NCBI GenBank assembly: GCA_902825775.1
Contig: CADECF010000008.1
Location: forward strand, 124,001 to 188,000
Origin: an uncultured Lysobacteraceae bacterium
Lineage (GTDB): Bacteria > Pseudomonadota > Gammaproteobacteria > Xanthomonadales > Xanthomonadaceae
Length of the DNA: 64,000 nt
Direction: 5' to 3'
Shown piece after piece: positions 28,262 through 37,137 of the stretch. The notes beneath the pieces were generated by a model. The model did no database searches. It was given only the letters and a program-made list of their open reading frames with translations, and had not been told where the DNA came from. The translations under genes and the position numbers were made by a program. The first letter of the stretch is position 1. Each line of letters begins with the position of its first letter.

Positions 28262-29089
28262 ATGCAGACACCGATCAGCTTCGAGTTCTTCCCGCCGAAA
28301 ACCGACGAGCAGCGTGCGCAGCTGGATTCGGTCGCGAAACGGCTGAAAAAACTCGCCCCCGAATACGTGTCCTGTACTTTCGGCGCCGGCGGCTCGACGC
28401 TCGACTACACGCCCGAAACCGTGCACCGCCTGCACCACACGCACGGCCTCGCAGCCGCGCCGCACATCTCCTGCGTCGGCGGCACGCGCGCCGAACTGGG
28501 CGCCCTGCTCGAATGCTACAAAACCATGGGCTGCCGGCGCATCGTCGCGCTGCGCGGCGACCTGCCTTCGGGCATGGGCCATACGGGCGATTTCCGCTAC
28601 GCGACGGATTTGGTCGAATTCATCCGCCGCGAACACGACGGATTCTTCCACATCGAAGTGGGCTGCTATCCGGAAACGCATCCGCAGTCCGAGCATGCCA
28701 TGGCCGACCTGAAGCATTTCAAGGCCAAGATCGACGCCGGCGCGGACGGCGCCATCACCCAGTATTTCTATAACGCCGACGCGTATTTCCGCTTCGTCGA
28801 CGACGCGCGCAAGATCGGCGTGACGGTGCCGATCGTGCCCGGCATCATGCCGATCTCCAACTTCAGCCAGCTGCGGCGCTTTTCGGAAACCTGCGGGGCC
28901 GAAATCCCGCGCTGGATCGGCAAGCGCATGCTGGCTTACGGCGACGACGCCGACAGCATCCGCGAGTTCGCGGCCGATTTCGTCGCCGATTTGTGCCGGC
29001 GCCTGGTCGATGGCGGCGCGCCCGCGCTGCACTTCTACACGCTCAACCTGTCCAAGCCGACGCTGAACGTGCTTTCGCGCCTGGGCTGA
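28262..29089 (+). CDS. metF: Methylenetetrahydrofolate reductase
   Basis: 275 residues. FAD/NADH-dependent TIM barrel: ISFEFFPPKTDEQRAQL, YVSCTFGAGGSTLDYTPETV, ALRGDLPSG, DAGADGAITQYFYNADAYFRF, VPGIMPISN. It makes 5-methyl-THF, the methyl donor for methionine synthase. CGGAGC sits 7 bases ahead of ATG. Placed after ahcY as in many gammaproteobacteria. Confidence 0.95.
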   Translation: MQTPISFEFFPPKTDEQRAQLDSVAKRLKKLAPEYVSCTFGAGGSTLDYTPETVHRLHHTHGLAAAPHISCVGGTRAELGALLECYKTMGCRRIVALRGDLPSGMGHTGDFRYATDLVEFIRREHDGFFHIEVGCYPETHPQSEHAMADLKHFKAKIDAGADGAITQYFYNADAYFRFVDDARKIGVTVPIVPGIMPISNFSQLRRFSETCGAEIPRWIGKRMLAYGDDADSIREFAADFVADLCRRLVDGGAPALHFYTLNLSKPTLNVLSRLG

Positions 29090-29102
29090 ACGCTCCGCTT
29101 CT

Positions 29103-29248
29103 CGTAGGAGCGGCTTTGTGGGAGCGGCTTCAGCCGCGAGCTTTTCTGTATGCCGGTGTGATCAAGAGCTCGCGGCTGAAGCCGCTCCCACAAAGCCGCT
29201 CCCACAAAGCCGCTCCCGCAAAGCCGCTCCCACAAGCCGCTCCTACAA
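29103..29248. repeat. REP-like cluster with tandem half units
   Basis: A full inverted pair (TGGGAGCGGCTTCAGCCGCGAGC and its complement) is followed by four to five direct copies of a 15-base half unit, AAGCCGCTCCCACAA and near variants. This tandem growth is seen only here in the window. Confidence 0.85.
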
Positions 29249-29297
29249 AGGCAGATTTGCACTTCCGGTCGGCGACCGCGAACGCTAGTCTGCTGCG

Positions 29298-29966
29298 ATG
29301 CCCTCGCCCTTCCCCGTCCGCTGCCTGATGCTCCTGCTGCTCGCCGCGGCGGCTTGGTGGCCTTCGCACGCCTCGGCGCAGGTGCGCCGCTGCACGGGCG
29401 CAGACGGCAACCCCGTCTACACCGATCGTCCCTGCGAATACATCGGCGCGGTCGAGCGCCTGCCGCGGGCGCAAATCGCCTCGCAGGCGGGCGCGGCACG
29501 CTACGGCGGCTGCGCGCGCACGGTGCGGGACCTGGTCTACGAACTCACCGCGGCGTTCGACGGCCACGACGCCAACCGCCTGGCCGGCGTCGTGCACTGG
29601 GTGGGCATGTCCACCCGCAACGCCTACGCGCAGATGGGCCGCCTGGACGCTATCGCCAAACGGCCGCTGCTGGACATCGTGCCGGTGTACCCGGCGATGC
29701 GCGTGGTGGTACCGCAAGACCCGCCGCCCGTCGCCACGACGGACGCCGCTTTTCCCTTCAGCCTGGAAGGACACGGGCAGGACGTGCCGGATGCGGAAGC
29801 CGCACCGGCACCGCAGGAATCGGTCGAAGACATCTACCCGCAGACCACCCGCAACCGCCCGCCGGTGGCGCTGCGCATCGAACAGACCATGGCCAACGGC
29901 AGCACGCCGTCGCGCACGGTGTTCGGCCTGACGCGGCATCTCGGCTGCTGGTGGATCCGCCTCTGA
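29298..29966 (+). CDS. Exported DUF4124-like hypothetical protein
   Basis: 222 residues. A signal peptide (1-28, LMLLLLAAAAWWPSHASAQ) precedes a short DUF4124-like stretch, VRRCTGADGNPVYTDRPCEYIG, with two cysteines. The remainder is unrecognised but has a repeated length pattern ending in a Cys-Trp-Trp motif (RHLGCWWIRL). Likely periplasmic. It stands alone between repeat clusters. Confidence 0.75.
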   Translation: MPSPFPVRCLMLLLLAAAAWWPSHASAQVRRCTGADGNPVYTDRPCEYIGAVERLPRAQIASQAGAARYGGCARTVRDLVYELTAAFDGHDANRLAGVVHWVGMSTRNAYAQMGRLDAIAKRPLLDIVPVYPAMRVVVPQDPPPVATTDAAFPFSLEGHGQDVPDAEAAPAPQESVEDIYPQTTRNRPPVALRIEQTMANGSTPSRTVFGLTRHLGCWWIRL

Positions 29967-29970
29967 TTTG

Positions 29971-30069
29971 CGGGAGCGGCTTTTGTGGGAGCGGCTTCAG
30001 CCGCGAGCTCTTTCACGCGAGGGCACGCGCATATGGGTAAAAGCTCGCGGCTAAAGCCGCTCCCACAAA
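29971..30069. repeat. REP-like inverted repeat pair
   Basis: CGGGAGCGGCTTTTGTGGGAGCGGCTTCAGCCGCGAGCTC faces AAAGCTCGCGGCTAAAGCCGCTCCCACAAAG, immediately before the ilvE promoter region. Confidence 0.85.
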
Positions 30070-30142
30070 GAAAAAGGCCCGCAATTCCGGCTTCAGGCAC
30101 AATACCGCTCCTGACTTTCGCGTTTTTCGAGGAATTCCGGCC

Positions 30143-31054
30143 ATGCAGTACCCCGAATGGATCTGGCACAACGGCGCCATCAAGCCGTGGGCCGAAGCGA
30201 CCACCCATGTGATGTCGCATGCCCTGCACTACGGCTCGTCGGTGTTCGAAGGCATCCGCAGTTACGACACGCCCAACGGCCCGATCATCTTCCGCCTGAC
30301 CGATCACAATCGCCGCCTGTTCGCGTCCGCCAAGATCTACGACATGGCGATCCCGTACACCGTCGACGACATCAACGCGGCCTGCCGCGAAGTGATCAAA
30401 GCCAACGGCCATACCACCGATTACCTGCGCCCGGTCGCCTATCGCGGCCTCGGCGGTTTCGGCCTGTCGGCCGATACGCCGACCGATGTCGCCGTCGCAA
30501 CGTGGAAGATGGGCCAGTACCTTGGCGCGAGCGTGGTCGAACAAGGCATCGACGCCTGCGTATCGAGCTGGCAGCGTTTCGCGCCCAACACCATCCCGGC
30601 CGGCGCGAAGGCCGGCGGCAATTATCTGTCCGGCCAACTGGTCGCACGCGAGGCGCGGCGGCTCGGCTTCGGCGAGGGCATCGCGCTGGCGTCCACCGGC
30701 CTGCTCAGCGAAGGCGCGGGCGAAAATCTTTTCCTCGTGTTCGACGGCGCCCTGCACACCACGCCGGTCAGCGCCGCGCTGCTCAACGGCCTGACCCGCA
30801 ACACGCTGATCACGCTGGCGCGCGACGCCGGCATCGCCGTGGTCGAGCGCGATCTGCCGCGCGAGTATTTGTACTTGTGCGACGAGCTCTTCATGTGCGG
30901 CACCGCAGCGGAGATCACGCCGATCCGTTCCGTCGACGGCCGCCAGGTCGGCGCCGGCAAGCCGGGGCCGATCACGAAGAAAATGCAGGAACTGTTCTTC
31001 GGCTTGTTCGACGGCAAGACGCCGGACAAATACGGCTGGCTCGAAGCCGTATAG
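30143..31054 (+). CDS. ilvE: Branched-chain amino acid aminotransferase
   Basis: 303 residues. Fold-type IV PLP enzyme with HALHYGSSVFEGIRSY, LRPVAYRGLG, AKAGGNYLSGQLVAREARRLGF (PLP lysine about K156) and ELFMCGTAAEITPI. Catalyses the final step of Leu, Ile and Val synthesis. GAGGAA lies 9 bases before the ATG. Confidence 0.95.
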   Translation: MQYPEWIWHNGAIKPWAEATTHVMSHALHYGSSVFEGIRSYDTPNGPIIFRLTDHNRRLFASAKIYDMAIPYTVDDINAACREVIKANGHTTDYLRPVAYRGLGGFGLSADTPTDVAVATWKMGQYLGASVVEQGIDACVSSWQRFAPNTIPAGAKAGGNYLSGQLVAREARRLGFGEGIALASTGLLSEGAGENLFLVFDGALHTTPVSAALLNGLTRNTLITLARDAGIAVVERDLPREYLYLCDELFMCGTAAEITPIRSVDGRQVGAGKPGPITKKMQELFFGLFDGKTPDKYGWLEAV

Positions 31055-31059
31055 TTTTT

Positions 31060-31170
31060 CGTGGGAGCGGCTTCAGCCGCGAGCTTTTTCGGCTGAAGTC
31101 GAGATCAAAAGATCGGGGCTGAAGCCCCTCCCACAAGATCAAAAGATCGCGGCTAAAGCCGCTCCCACAG
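31060..31170. repeat. REP-like triple cluster
   Basis: GTGGGAGCGGCTTCAGCCGCGAGC is followed by two inverted copies, a diverged one (GGGGCTGAAGCCCCTCCCACAAG) and a typical one ending at 31170. It lies between convergent ilvE and the histidine kinase gene. Confidence 0.85.
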
Positions 31171-31178
31171 ATGAATCG

Positions 31179-32525
31179 CTACGCGTCGCGCGGCGCGGAG
31201 AAGGTCAACGTCGCTATCACGCCGCGCTCTTCGCCCGGCACCACGCGCACCTGCCAGTTGTACAGCGCGCATAGCCGCCGCACGATCGACAGGCCGATGC
31301 CGCCGCCCTGCGAATGTTCGGCGTGGGTGCCGCGGTAGCCGCGTTCGAACAGCCGCGCCGCGTCTTCCGCGCTCAGGCCCGGACCCGAATCGATCACTTC
31401 CACCGCCTTGGCCTGCGGCAGCAATCGCACGATCACTTCGCCGGAGGTGGTGTATTTGACGGCGTTGCCGATCAGATTGCCCAGTGCAACGTTCACCGCC
31501 GATTCCGGCGCATCCACCACCAGTCCGCGCTCGCCTTCGATGCGCAACTCCAGCGGCTTGCCGCCGAGTTGCGCGCGGTGCGCGTCGAGCAGTTGCTCGG
31601 CGAGCTTGGCGACGTCGGTCGCGCCATGGCCGCGCTCGTTGCGCGACAACAGCAGCAGCGCGCTGATCAGGTCGGTGCATTGCTGTTCGGCGCGCTGGAT
31701 GCGCAGCAGCCGGGCGCGGGTCTTTTCGTCCAGGTCGGGCCGCGACAGCAGCAGTTCCACCGCGCCCTTGATCACCGCCAGCGGCGTGCGCAGTTCGTGG
31801 CTGACGTCGGCATTGAACTCGCGGTCGCGCTGCACGACCTCGGTGAGGCGTTCGGCGTAATCGTCGAGCGCTTCGGCCAGTTGGCCGACTTCGTCGTCGG
31901 GAAAATGGGCGGCCAGCGCTTCGGGTTCGGCGCTGCGGCCCGACGCCTGCAGACGCCGCGCCAGTTCCGACACCGGGCTCATCACCCGCGAAGCCGCCCA
32001 CCAGCCGACCAGCAGCGACAACAAGGTGAAGAAGATCACCGAGCTGTAGATGGCGCGGTTGAACTGCGCCTCGCTACGCGTGGCCTGGGTCATGTCGTAG
32101 GCCAGGAAGAACCATTCGTTGGGCGTCTTGCGCACCGCCAGCTTGTAGGCGAACGGGCTGCCGTCGGCATTGCGGCCCTGGATGCTGTGGATGCCGTCGG
32201 ACAGTTCGTACCAGTCCGGCTGCTCGATGCGCAGTTCCTCGAAGCGGTCCTTCCTGACCACGCGGCCGAGCATCTGCTGCACGCCGAATTCGGGTTTCTT
32301 GTTGGGCTCGGTGAAGTACTGGCGCGCGTATTCGTCGATGTTGCGGTTCATCACGTCTTCGACGATCTCGTTCTCCACCCGGCCGCGCGTCCAGTTGGTC
32401 GCGAACGCGAACAGCGCCGTCAGGCCGAAGCCCAGCAGCACGAACGAGAGGATGATGCGGCTGCGCAGCCGCCGCCGGTAGCGCGATGCGTGCCGCGCGG
32501 GCGCAGGCGAATCAGGCGCCGGCAT
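31179..32525 (-). CDS. Sensor histidine kinase (ColS/VgrS-like)
   Basis: 448 residues. Two membrane helices (about 22-44 and 168-188) flank a periplasmic sensor of about 120 residues. HAMP-like region 190-235, then the H-box DVSHELRTPLAVIKG (phospho-His about 253), N-box VALGNLIGNAVKYT, and G-boxes DSGPGLS and GGGIGLSIV. The periplasmic stretch near the first helix has ENEIVED, an ExxE element of the kind linked to Fe3+ sensing in Xanthomonas VgrS. Overlaps the response-regulator gene by 14 bases. Confidence 0.88.
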   Translation of the reverse strand: MPAPDSPAPARHASRYRRRLRSRIILSFVLLGFGLTALFAFATNWTRGRVENEIVEDVMNRNIDEYARQYFTEPNKKPEFGVQQMLGRVVRKDRFEELRIEQPDWYELSDGIHSIQGRNADGSPFAYKLAVRKTPNEWFFLAYDMTQATRSEAQFNRAIYSSVIFFTLLSLLVGWWAASRVMSPVSELARRLQASGRSAEPEALAAHFPDDEVGQLAEALDDYAERLTEVVQRDREFNADVSHELRTPLAVIKGAVELLLSRPDLDEKTRARLLRIQRAEQQCTDLISALLLLSRNERGHGATDVAKLAEQLLDAHRAQLGGKPLELRIEGERGLVVDAPESAVNVALGNLIGNAVKYTTSGEVIVRLLPQAKAVEVIDSGPGLSAEDAARLFERGYRGTHAEHSQGGGIGLSIVRRLCALYNWQVRVVPGEERGVIATLTFSAPRDA

Positions 32526-33195
32526 CGGGCTCGGCGATGCGGTAGCCGATACCGTGACGCGTCTGGATCAGTTGCGTGGGGAAAGGCTTGTCGACCACGG
32601 CGCGCAGGCCGTGGATGTGCACGCGCAGCGAATCCGAATCGGGCAGTTCTTCGCCCCAGACGCGGGTTTCCAGTTCCTGCCGCGTCACCACCGCCGGCGA
32701 GGCTTCCATCAGCGCTTGCAGGATCTTCAGCGCGGTCGGATTGAGCTGCAGCAGCTTGCCTTCGCGGCGCACTTCCAGCGTATCGAGGTTGTATTCCAGG
32801 TCGGCCACTTCCAGCACCCGGGTCTGCACGCCGCGGCCGCGGCGCGACAGCGCATTGAGCCGCACTTCCACTTCCTGCAGCGCAAACGGCTTGATCAGGT
32901 AATCGTCGGCGCCGGAATCGAAGCCGGCGAGTTTGTTGTCCAGGCTGTCGCGCGCGGTGAGCATCAGCACCGGGGTTTGCTTGCGCGCTTCGTTGCGCAG
33001 CTTGCGGCAGACTTCGAGACCGTCCAGGCCGGGCAGGTTCAAGTCGAGCACGATCGCATCGAAGTCGTTGACCACGGCCAGATGCAGGCCGGTCACGCCG
33101 TCGGCGGCGAAGTCGACGGTGTGGCCGCGGTCTTCGAGGTAGTCGCCCAGGTTGGCGGCGATGTCCTGGTTGTCTTCGATGACGAGGATGCGCAT
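32512..33195 (-). CDS. OmpR-family response regulator (ColR/VgrR-like)
   Basis: 227 residues. Receiver domain with acidic pocket (VIEDN), phospho-acceptor Asp in IVLDLNLPG (about D51), Thr in LMLTARD and Lys in LIKPF; winged-helix DNA-binding domain in the C-terminal half (LNPTALKILQALMEAS, RVHIHGLRAVVDKPF, GIGYRIAEP). The RDSLDNKLAGFDSGADDYLIKPFA stretch closely resembles Xanthomonas ColR/VgrR as I recall it. First gene of the two-component operon. Confidence 0.9.
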   Translation of the reverse strand: MRILVIEDNQDIAANLGDYLEDRGHTVDFAADGVTGLHLAVVNDFDAIVLDLNLPGLDGLEVCRKLRNEARKQTPVLMLTARDSLDNKLAGFDSGADDYLIKPFALQEVEVRLNALSRRGRGVQTRVLEVADLEYNLDTLEVRREGKLLQLNPTALKILQALMEASPAVVTRQELETRVWGEELPDSDSLRVHIHGLRAVVDKPFPTQLIQTRHGIGYRIAEPDAGA

Positions 33196-33310
33196 CAGGC
33201 TGTCCGGAAGTGAATGGGGTTTCGACCGGTACCGACGCGGTCAGTTCCGGCGATCGATCGGCATTCTGGCACACGCCGCCGAATGTTAAGGGTGAAAGTC
33301 GCGCGCCCAG

Positions 33311-33342
33311 AAAAAAGCCCAAGCGGTGTTGGCCGCTTGGGC
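33311..33342 (-). terminator. Terminator downstream of rimK
   Basis: GCCCAAGCGG (33317-33326), 6-base loop, CCGCTTGGGC (33333-33342); on the minus strand followed by six T. It lies 130 bases past the rimK stop. Confidence 0.9.
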
Positions 33343-33471
33343 GAAAAGTACTGCCCCGATTACCGTAATCTGCTTTCTCGACAGGGATAGTCCAACCAAG
33401 AGGAACGCAGGATTTCGGTCCGGACTAGGCTACGCCGGGGGCGATTAAAGCGCAGTTAAACAAGATGTTAA

Positions 33472-34401
33472 TTATTTGTTTAAGGCGCCCGTTACCAGGC
33501 CGTTCCGGCGCGGTTCTCCGGTGCGCTTCTTCTGCCTTCTGGCGATAAATTCGACGATCTTGCCGGCAATGTCCACGCCGCTGGCCGATTCGATGCCTTC
33601 CAAGCCTGGCGAAGAATTCACCTCGAGGATCAGCGGCCCCCGGTCGGAATGGATCAAATCCACGCCCGCCACCCCCAGACCGAGGACTTTGGCGGCGCGC
33701 ACGGCCGCGGCCTGCTCGGCGGCATTGGCGATGGCCGGGATCGCGGTGCCGCCGCGATGCAGATTGGAACGGAACTCGCCCTGCTCGGCCTGGCGCCGCA
33801 TCGCCGCCACCACATGACCGCCGACGACGAAACAACGCAGGTCGGCGCCTTTGGCCTCTTCGACGAATTCCTGTACGAGGAAATTGGCGTACAGGCCGCG
33901 TAACGCTTCGATCACGCCGCGCGAGGCCGAAGGTTTCTCGGTCAGCATCACGCCCGCGCCCTGCGTGCCTTCGTTGAGTTTGATCACGTGCGGCGGCGGG
34001 CCCAGCATCGACAGCAGATCCACCGTGTCGTCGGGGTTGTCGCCGAATACCGTCGTCGGCAGATCGATGCCCTGCGCGGCGAGCAACTGATGCGTGCGCA
34101 GCTTGTCGCGCGCGCGCAGCACCGCGCCGGCGGGATTGGGCGTGTAGCTGCCCATCAGTTCGAACTGGCGCAGCACCGCGGTGCCGTAGCGCGTGATCGA
34201 AGCGCCGATGCGCGGCAGCACGGCGTCGTAGCCGGCCAGCTGCCGGCCTTTGTAGTGCATCTGGAAGCCGTCGCTGGCGATGCGCATATAACAGCGCAGC
34301 GGATCGAGCACGCGCACGGTATGGCCGCGTTCGCGTGCGGCATCGACCAGGCGCCGGGTCGAATACAACTTGCCGTTGCGGGAAAGGATGGCGAGTTTCA
34401 T
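33472..34401 (-). CDS. rimK: RimK, alpha-L-glutamate ligase for ribosomal protein S6
   Basis: 309 residues, ATP-grasp fold. Motifs: [59 protein letters not shown], and the metal-binding [19 protein letters not shown]. It adds glutamates to the S6 C-terminus. Its start overlaps the rimB stop by 4 bases, and the pair shares a terminator. In Pseudomonas the rim operon also includes rimA, which is not seen here. Confidence 0.93.
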   Translation of the reverse strand: MKLAILSRNGKLYSTRRLVDAARERGHTVRVLDPLRCYMRIASDGFQMHYKGRQLAGYDAVLPRIGASITRYGTAVLRQFELMGSYTPNPAGAVLRARDKLRTHQLLAAQGIDLPTTVFGDNPDDTVDLLSMLGPPPHVIKLNEGTQGAGVMLTEKPSASRGVIEALRGLYANFLVQEFVEEAKGADLRCFVVGGHVVAAMRRQAEQGEFRSNLHRGGTAIPAIANAAEQAAAVRAAKVLGLGVAGVDLIHSDRGPLILEVNSSPGLEGIESASGVDIAGKIVEFIARRQKKRTGEPRRNGLVTGALNK

Positions 34402-34862
34402 GCGGCGCCTGTAGGGGAAGAAGTGGGCCGCGGCGGGCGGCCATGCAGGAACGAGCTTGCGGGATCGATGGTGAACAGGCCTGTCATAGCGGTACGCCCG
34501 AGCAGCATCGGGAACAGCATGGCGCCGCGATTGGTCAGATTGATTTCGATCTCGCGTTCATGCCCGGCCAGGCGCAGCGCGGTGCGCAGGAAGATGCGGC
34601 GTTCGCCGCGCCCGCCCGAATCGATCACCTCGCGTTCGTCGTGGATCGGCGCTCGCGCCTGGATCAGCAGGCCCCGCGCCTTGCCGTGCGAAAGCCGGAA
34701 CCCGACCCACGGCGCGCCGCCCTCGCTGAAGCGCCATTGCTCATCCACATGCAAGGCCGAGGTGCGCGCGCCGGTGTCGATCTTGGCGCGCAGCCGCGCA
34801 ATGCCCAGGGCCGGCAACACCACCCATTCGCGCCAACCCAAGGTGACGAGCGGATCGGACAT
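34398..34862 (-). CDS. rimB: RimB-like retropepsin-type aspartic protease
   Basis: 154 residues. The single aspartic protease triad is in [16 protein letters not shown] (DTG about residues 29-31), with GRTAMTG near the end; the family (PF05618) is a monomeric retropepsin. In Pseudomonas RimB trims or regulates glutamate tails made by RimK, and the overlap with rimK supports this. It is the last core gene before the island boundary. Confidence 0.88.
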   Translation of the reverse strand: MSDPLVTLGWREWVVLPALGIARLRAKIDTGARTSALHVDEQWRFSEGGAPWVGFRLSHGKARGLLIQARAPIHDEREVIDSGGRGERRIFLRTALRLAGHEREIEINLTNRGAMLFPMLLGRTAMTGLFTIDPASSFLHGRPPRPTSSPTGAA

Positions 34863-34880
34863 AGCGCCTCCGCAGAAGAA

Positions 34881-34905
34881 GACGGCGACCTGAGCGGTCG
34901 CCGTC
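34881..34905 (-). terminator. Hairpin just downstream of the tRNA-Gly remnant
   Basis: GACGGCGAC / GTCGCCGTC, 9-bp stem with 7-base loop, followed on the minus strand by TTCTTCT. It reads as the terminator of a former minus-strand tRNA-Gly gene, of which only the 3' end remains. Confidence 0.6.
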
Positions 34906-34914
34906 TCCGTGGTT

Positions 34915-34936
34915 TGGAGCGGGTGATGGGAATCGA
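34915..34936 (-). other. Attachment site: 3' end of tRNA-Gly(UCC), island left boundary
   Basis: On the minus strand the 22 bases read TCGATTCCCATCACCCGCTC then CA, identical to the T-arm/acceptor 3' end of typical Pseudomonas-type tRNA-Gly(UCC) as I know it. The tRNA body that should continue to the right is absent and is replaced by CTCCCCCACCCCCGCC. This is the expected structure where an element integrates into a tRNA 3' end; the intact tRNA and integrase should lie at the far end, beyond the window. Confidence 0.75.
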
Positions 34937-35185
34937 CTCCCCCACCCCCGCCTTCCCTTCCCTATCAAGAACTTAGCCTGAACGGGAGATCAAAAATCGA
35001 TACCTGAAACGATACCTGCACGCTATCGCATTGCGCCGGCCATCTTCAAGCCCACCATCCCAAAGATCGCTGTCTTATGTGGCGCCCCACTTCGCCCTGT
35101 TGGCCACCTGCTCCTGATGCGCGCTAAGGCCTACTAGACCGAAACTTCCTCACATACAAGACCGCTCCCTTGACGCAAGGAACAT
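34937..35185. other. Non-coding stretch inside the island edge
   Basis: About 250 bases without a credible ORF. It contains a direct repeat, CGATACCTG near 34998 and ACGATACCTG near 35014, which could be recombinase arm sites. No other signal seen. Confidence 0.4.
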
Positions 35186-36286
35186 TCATGGGCCAGAGCT
35201 GGCGATCACTGCGATCGCTAACCTCTTAACAAGCAAGCAAGGGTCGGATCCGGCGGCACCACCATCATTGTTCTCCAACACCTCAACTGTTATTTCTGGT
35301 CCGGGAATATGGAACATGCATGCCTCAAATCCATTCACGACCCCGCTATGCCCATAAGCACTTAGAGCTCCGATCCGCTCCACAGACATTCCGAGTCCGT
35401 AGCCCGTATCTTCTTTTGGAGCGTTCAACGGGGTGATCATCAGGTTGTAGTATCTGGGGCTGAGCAAGTGCCCGTTATGTAACATAAGATTCCATCTCAG
35501 TAGATCGTCCAATGACGACGCCATCCCGGCAGCAGCGTGTGCCCAACTCATACTCATATATGTAGCGGGCATCACCTTGCCTTTCTCAGTCGTATAACCG
35601 CTTACGATCTGGGACGCCTCCTTCGGGCTCTCAGCGTAACCTGTATGCGACATTCCAGAAGGCCGGAACAAAGTATTCTCAACATAGACATACCATGGCT
35701 CTTTGGTGACAGACTCAATTACCGCTCCAAGAAGAACGTAGCCCGAGTTGCTGTATTCAAAACTACTGCCCGGTCGGAAATTCAACGGCTCTCGCTTGAA
35801 ACTGTCGACTACCTCCTTGGTCGAAGCCTCCTTCCGTATCGACCCCTCTACAACGCTTTTGATGTCGGTGTAGTTCTTGATGCCGGACGTGTGGTTCAGT
35901 AGTTGGCGTAGGGTAATCTTTTCTCCGCTTGGGTAGTCCTTAATGAAGACAGAAATCGGATCGTCAAGCGAAAGCTTGTGCTCTTCGGCTAGCTTCAGGA
36001 CACCTGCTGCCACAAATTGCTTGGTGATCGAGCCGACCCCGAAAACATCATCAGCCTTCAAGGCCTCTCTACGTTCGACGCTGGCAGCGCCACGCGCACC
36101 TTTGAATAGCACCTTGTCGCCACGAGCAATTAATACTGCTGCACCGGGACCGGTTGCATCCGGATACGTGACCTCAAGCTGATGCCGCGCATAAAGCGCG
36201 ATCCCAGCATCTCCCGCTGGCGTTGCAGCCTGTACGAACCCGGCTGCCGTTAACACCGTTATCAGTATGCCGACCCGAACTCGCAT
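35186..36286 (-). CDS. Exported class C beta-lactamase-like serine hydrolase
   Basis: 366 residues with a signal peptide (1-20). Catalytic SxxK motif in GSITKQF (Ser about 86), YxN motif YSNSGY, and HSGVVNG near the C-terminus. These enzymes act in the periplasm as DD-peptidases, esterases or peptide hydrolases, not necessarily on beta-lactams. Island gene, lower GC than the rim genes. Proximity to the RiPP locus allows a role in processing or resistance, but there is no direct evidence. Confidence 0.85.
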   Translation of the reverse strand: MRVRVGILITVLTAAGFVQAATPAGDAGIALYARHQLEVTYPDATGPGAAVLIARGDKVLFKGARGAASVERREALKADDVFGVGSITKQFVAAGVLKLAEEHKLSLDDPISVFIKDYPSGEKITLRQLLNHTSGIKNYTDIKSVVEGSIRKEASTKEVVDSFKREPLNFRPGSSFEYSNSGYVLLGAVIESVTKEPWYVYVENTLFRPSGMSHTGYAESPKEASQIVSGYTTEKGKVMPATYMSMSWAHAAAGMASSLDDLLRWNLMLHNGHLLSPRYYNLMITPLNAPKEDTGYGLGMSVERIGALSAYGHSGVVNGFEACMFHIPGPEITVEVLENNDGGAAGSDPCLLVKRLAIAVIASSGP

Positions 36287-36517
36287 CGCTGATCTCGTGG
36301 CGGTGACATAAAACAGTGTAGCAGTGACCCCCCGCCATCGATATCTGCCAGCTCAATGCTCCGATACGCATCAACTGCAGATTTTTCGCTGCGAGTAGCG
36401 AAAAGGAATGCTCGTCCCTGCTTTACAACCAGCGCCCGCGGGCCACCCCATACTGGATGCGCGATGCGTCCATTGGCTATTATTCATCATGCCTTCCATA
36501 TTCACACAGGTGGATCA

Positions 36518-37105
36518 GTGAACCTCCTCAATATATGGCGTCAGCCTTGCTTGATGGCCTCTGTGCTCGGTGCTGCCCTTCTCGGACTGCTGGGAGCATG
36601 CGCGGTTCCGACGAAGCAGCCCGTGCAGAAAACCCCATCCGGGGACGTCAATGGGGATTTGATAGTGCCGGAGGCCTCGGCGAGAATGCAGCTTGAGAGC
36701 AATCAGGTATTCGTTGCTGGTGAGCTTACCAATCCCGAAGTAATGCCCGCATATCCAGAGCAACTGTTGTCATTGCGTTTGCCAGACCAGCAAGTCTGCG
36801 TCAGGTTTGTGGTCAATCAAGATGGCAGCGTGTCCGGAGTAACGCCCCTATATGGAGTGCCTGGATGCCCTCAAAGTGCCGACAACGAACGTCCTGAGTT
36901 TGTCACTGCCACCATTCAGGCTGTTTCCCGGTGGGATTTCTTCTCGTCCATTCGATGCACCTTTCCACCCGGCACTCCGGATGCGCAAAAATGCAAAGGT
37001 CCCGGGACGGTCGCAGAACAAGTTGCGGTTACATTGGCCTATCGATTTCTTTTCAGTGCTCGCGATGGTGTCGGCTCTGTAGAGCGGGCGAAAACCGGCG
37101 GCTGA
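36518..37105 (+). CDS. Hypothetical lipoprotein with TonB-C-like domain
   Basis: 195 residues from a GTG preceded by ACAGGTGG. Signal peptide II: hydrophobic LMASVLGAALLGLL then lipobox LLGAC (Cys about 28). The mature region NPEVMPAYPEQLLSLRLPDQQVCVRFVVNQDGSVSGVTPLYGVPGC...FVTATIQAVSRWDF looks like the periplasmic TonB C-terminal fold. Its role is unknown; it is convergent with the radical SAM gene. Confidence 0.65.
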   Translation: MNLLNIWRQPCLMASVLGAALLGLLGACAVPTKQPVQKTPSGDVNGDLIVPEASARMQLESNQVFVAGELTNPEVMPAYPEQLLSLRLPDQQVCVRFVVNQDGSVSGVTPLYGVPGCPQSADNERPEFVTATIQAVSRWDFFSSIRCTFPPGTPDAQKCKGPGTVAEQVAVTLAYRFLFSARDGVGSVERAKTGG

Positions 37106-37137
37106 CATCGGCAGCCTCATAGTCGAGCAGACCCAGG

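Noticed and set aside
36356-36517. Upstream extension of the lipoprotein gene at 36518
   Set aside because: The extension would bury the signal peptide and lipobox, and the GTG at 36518 has a ribosome site.
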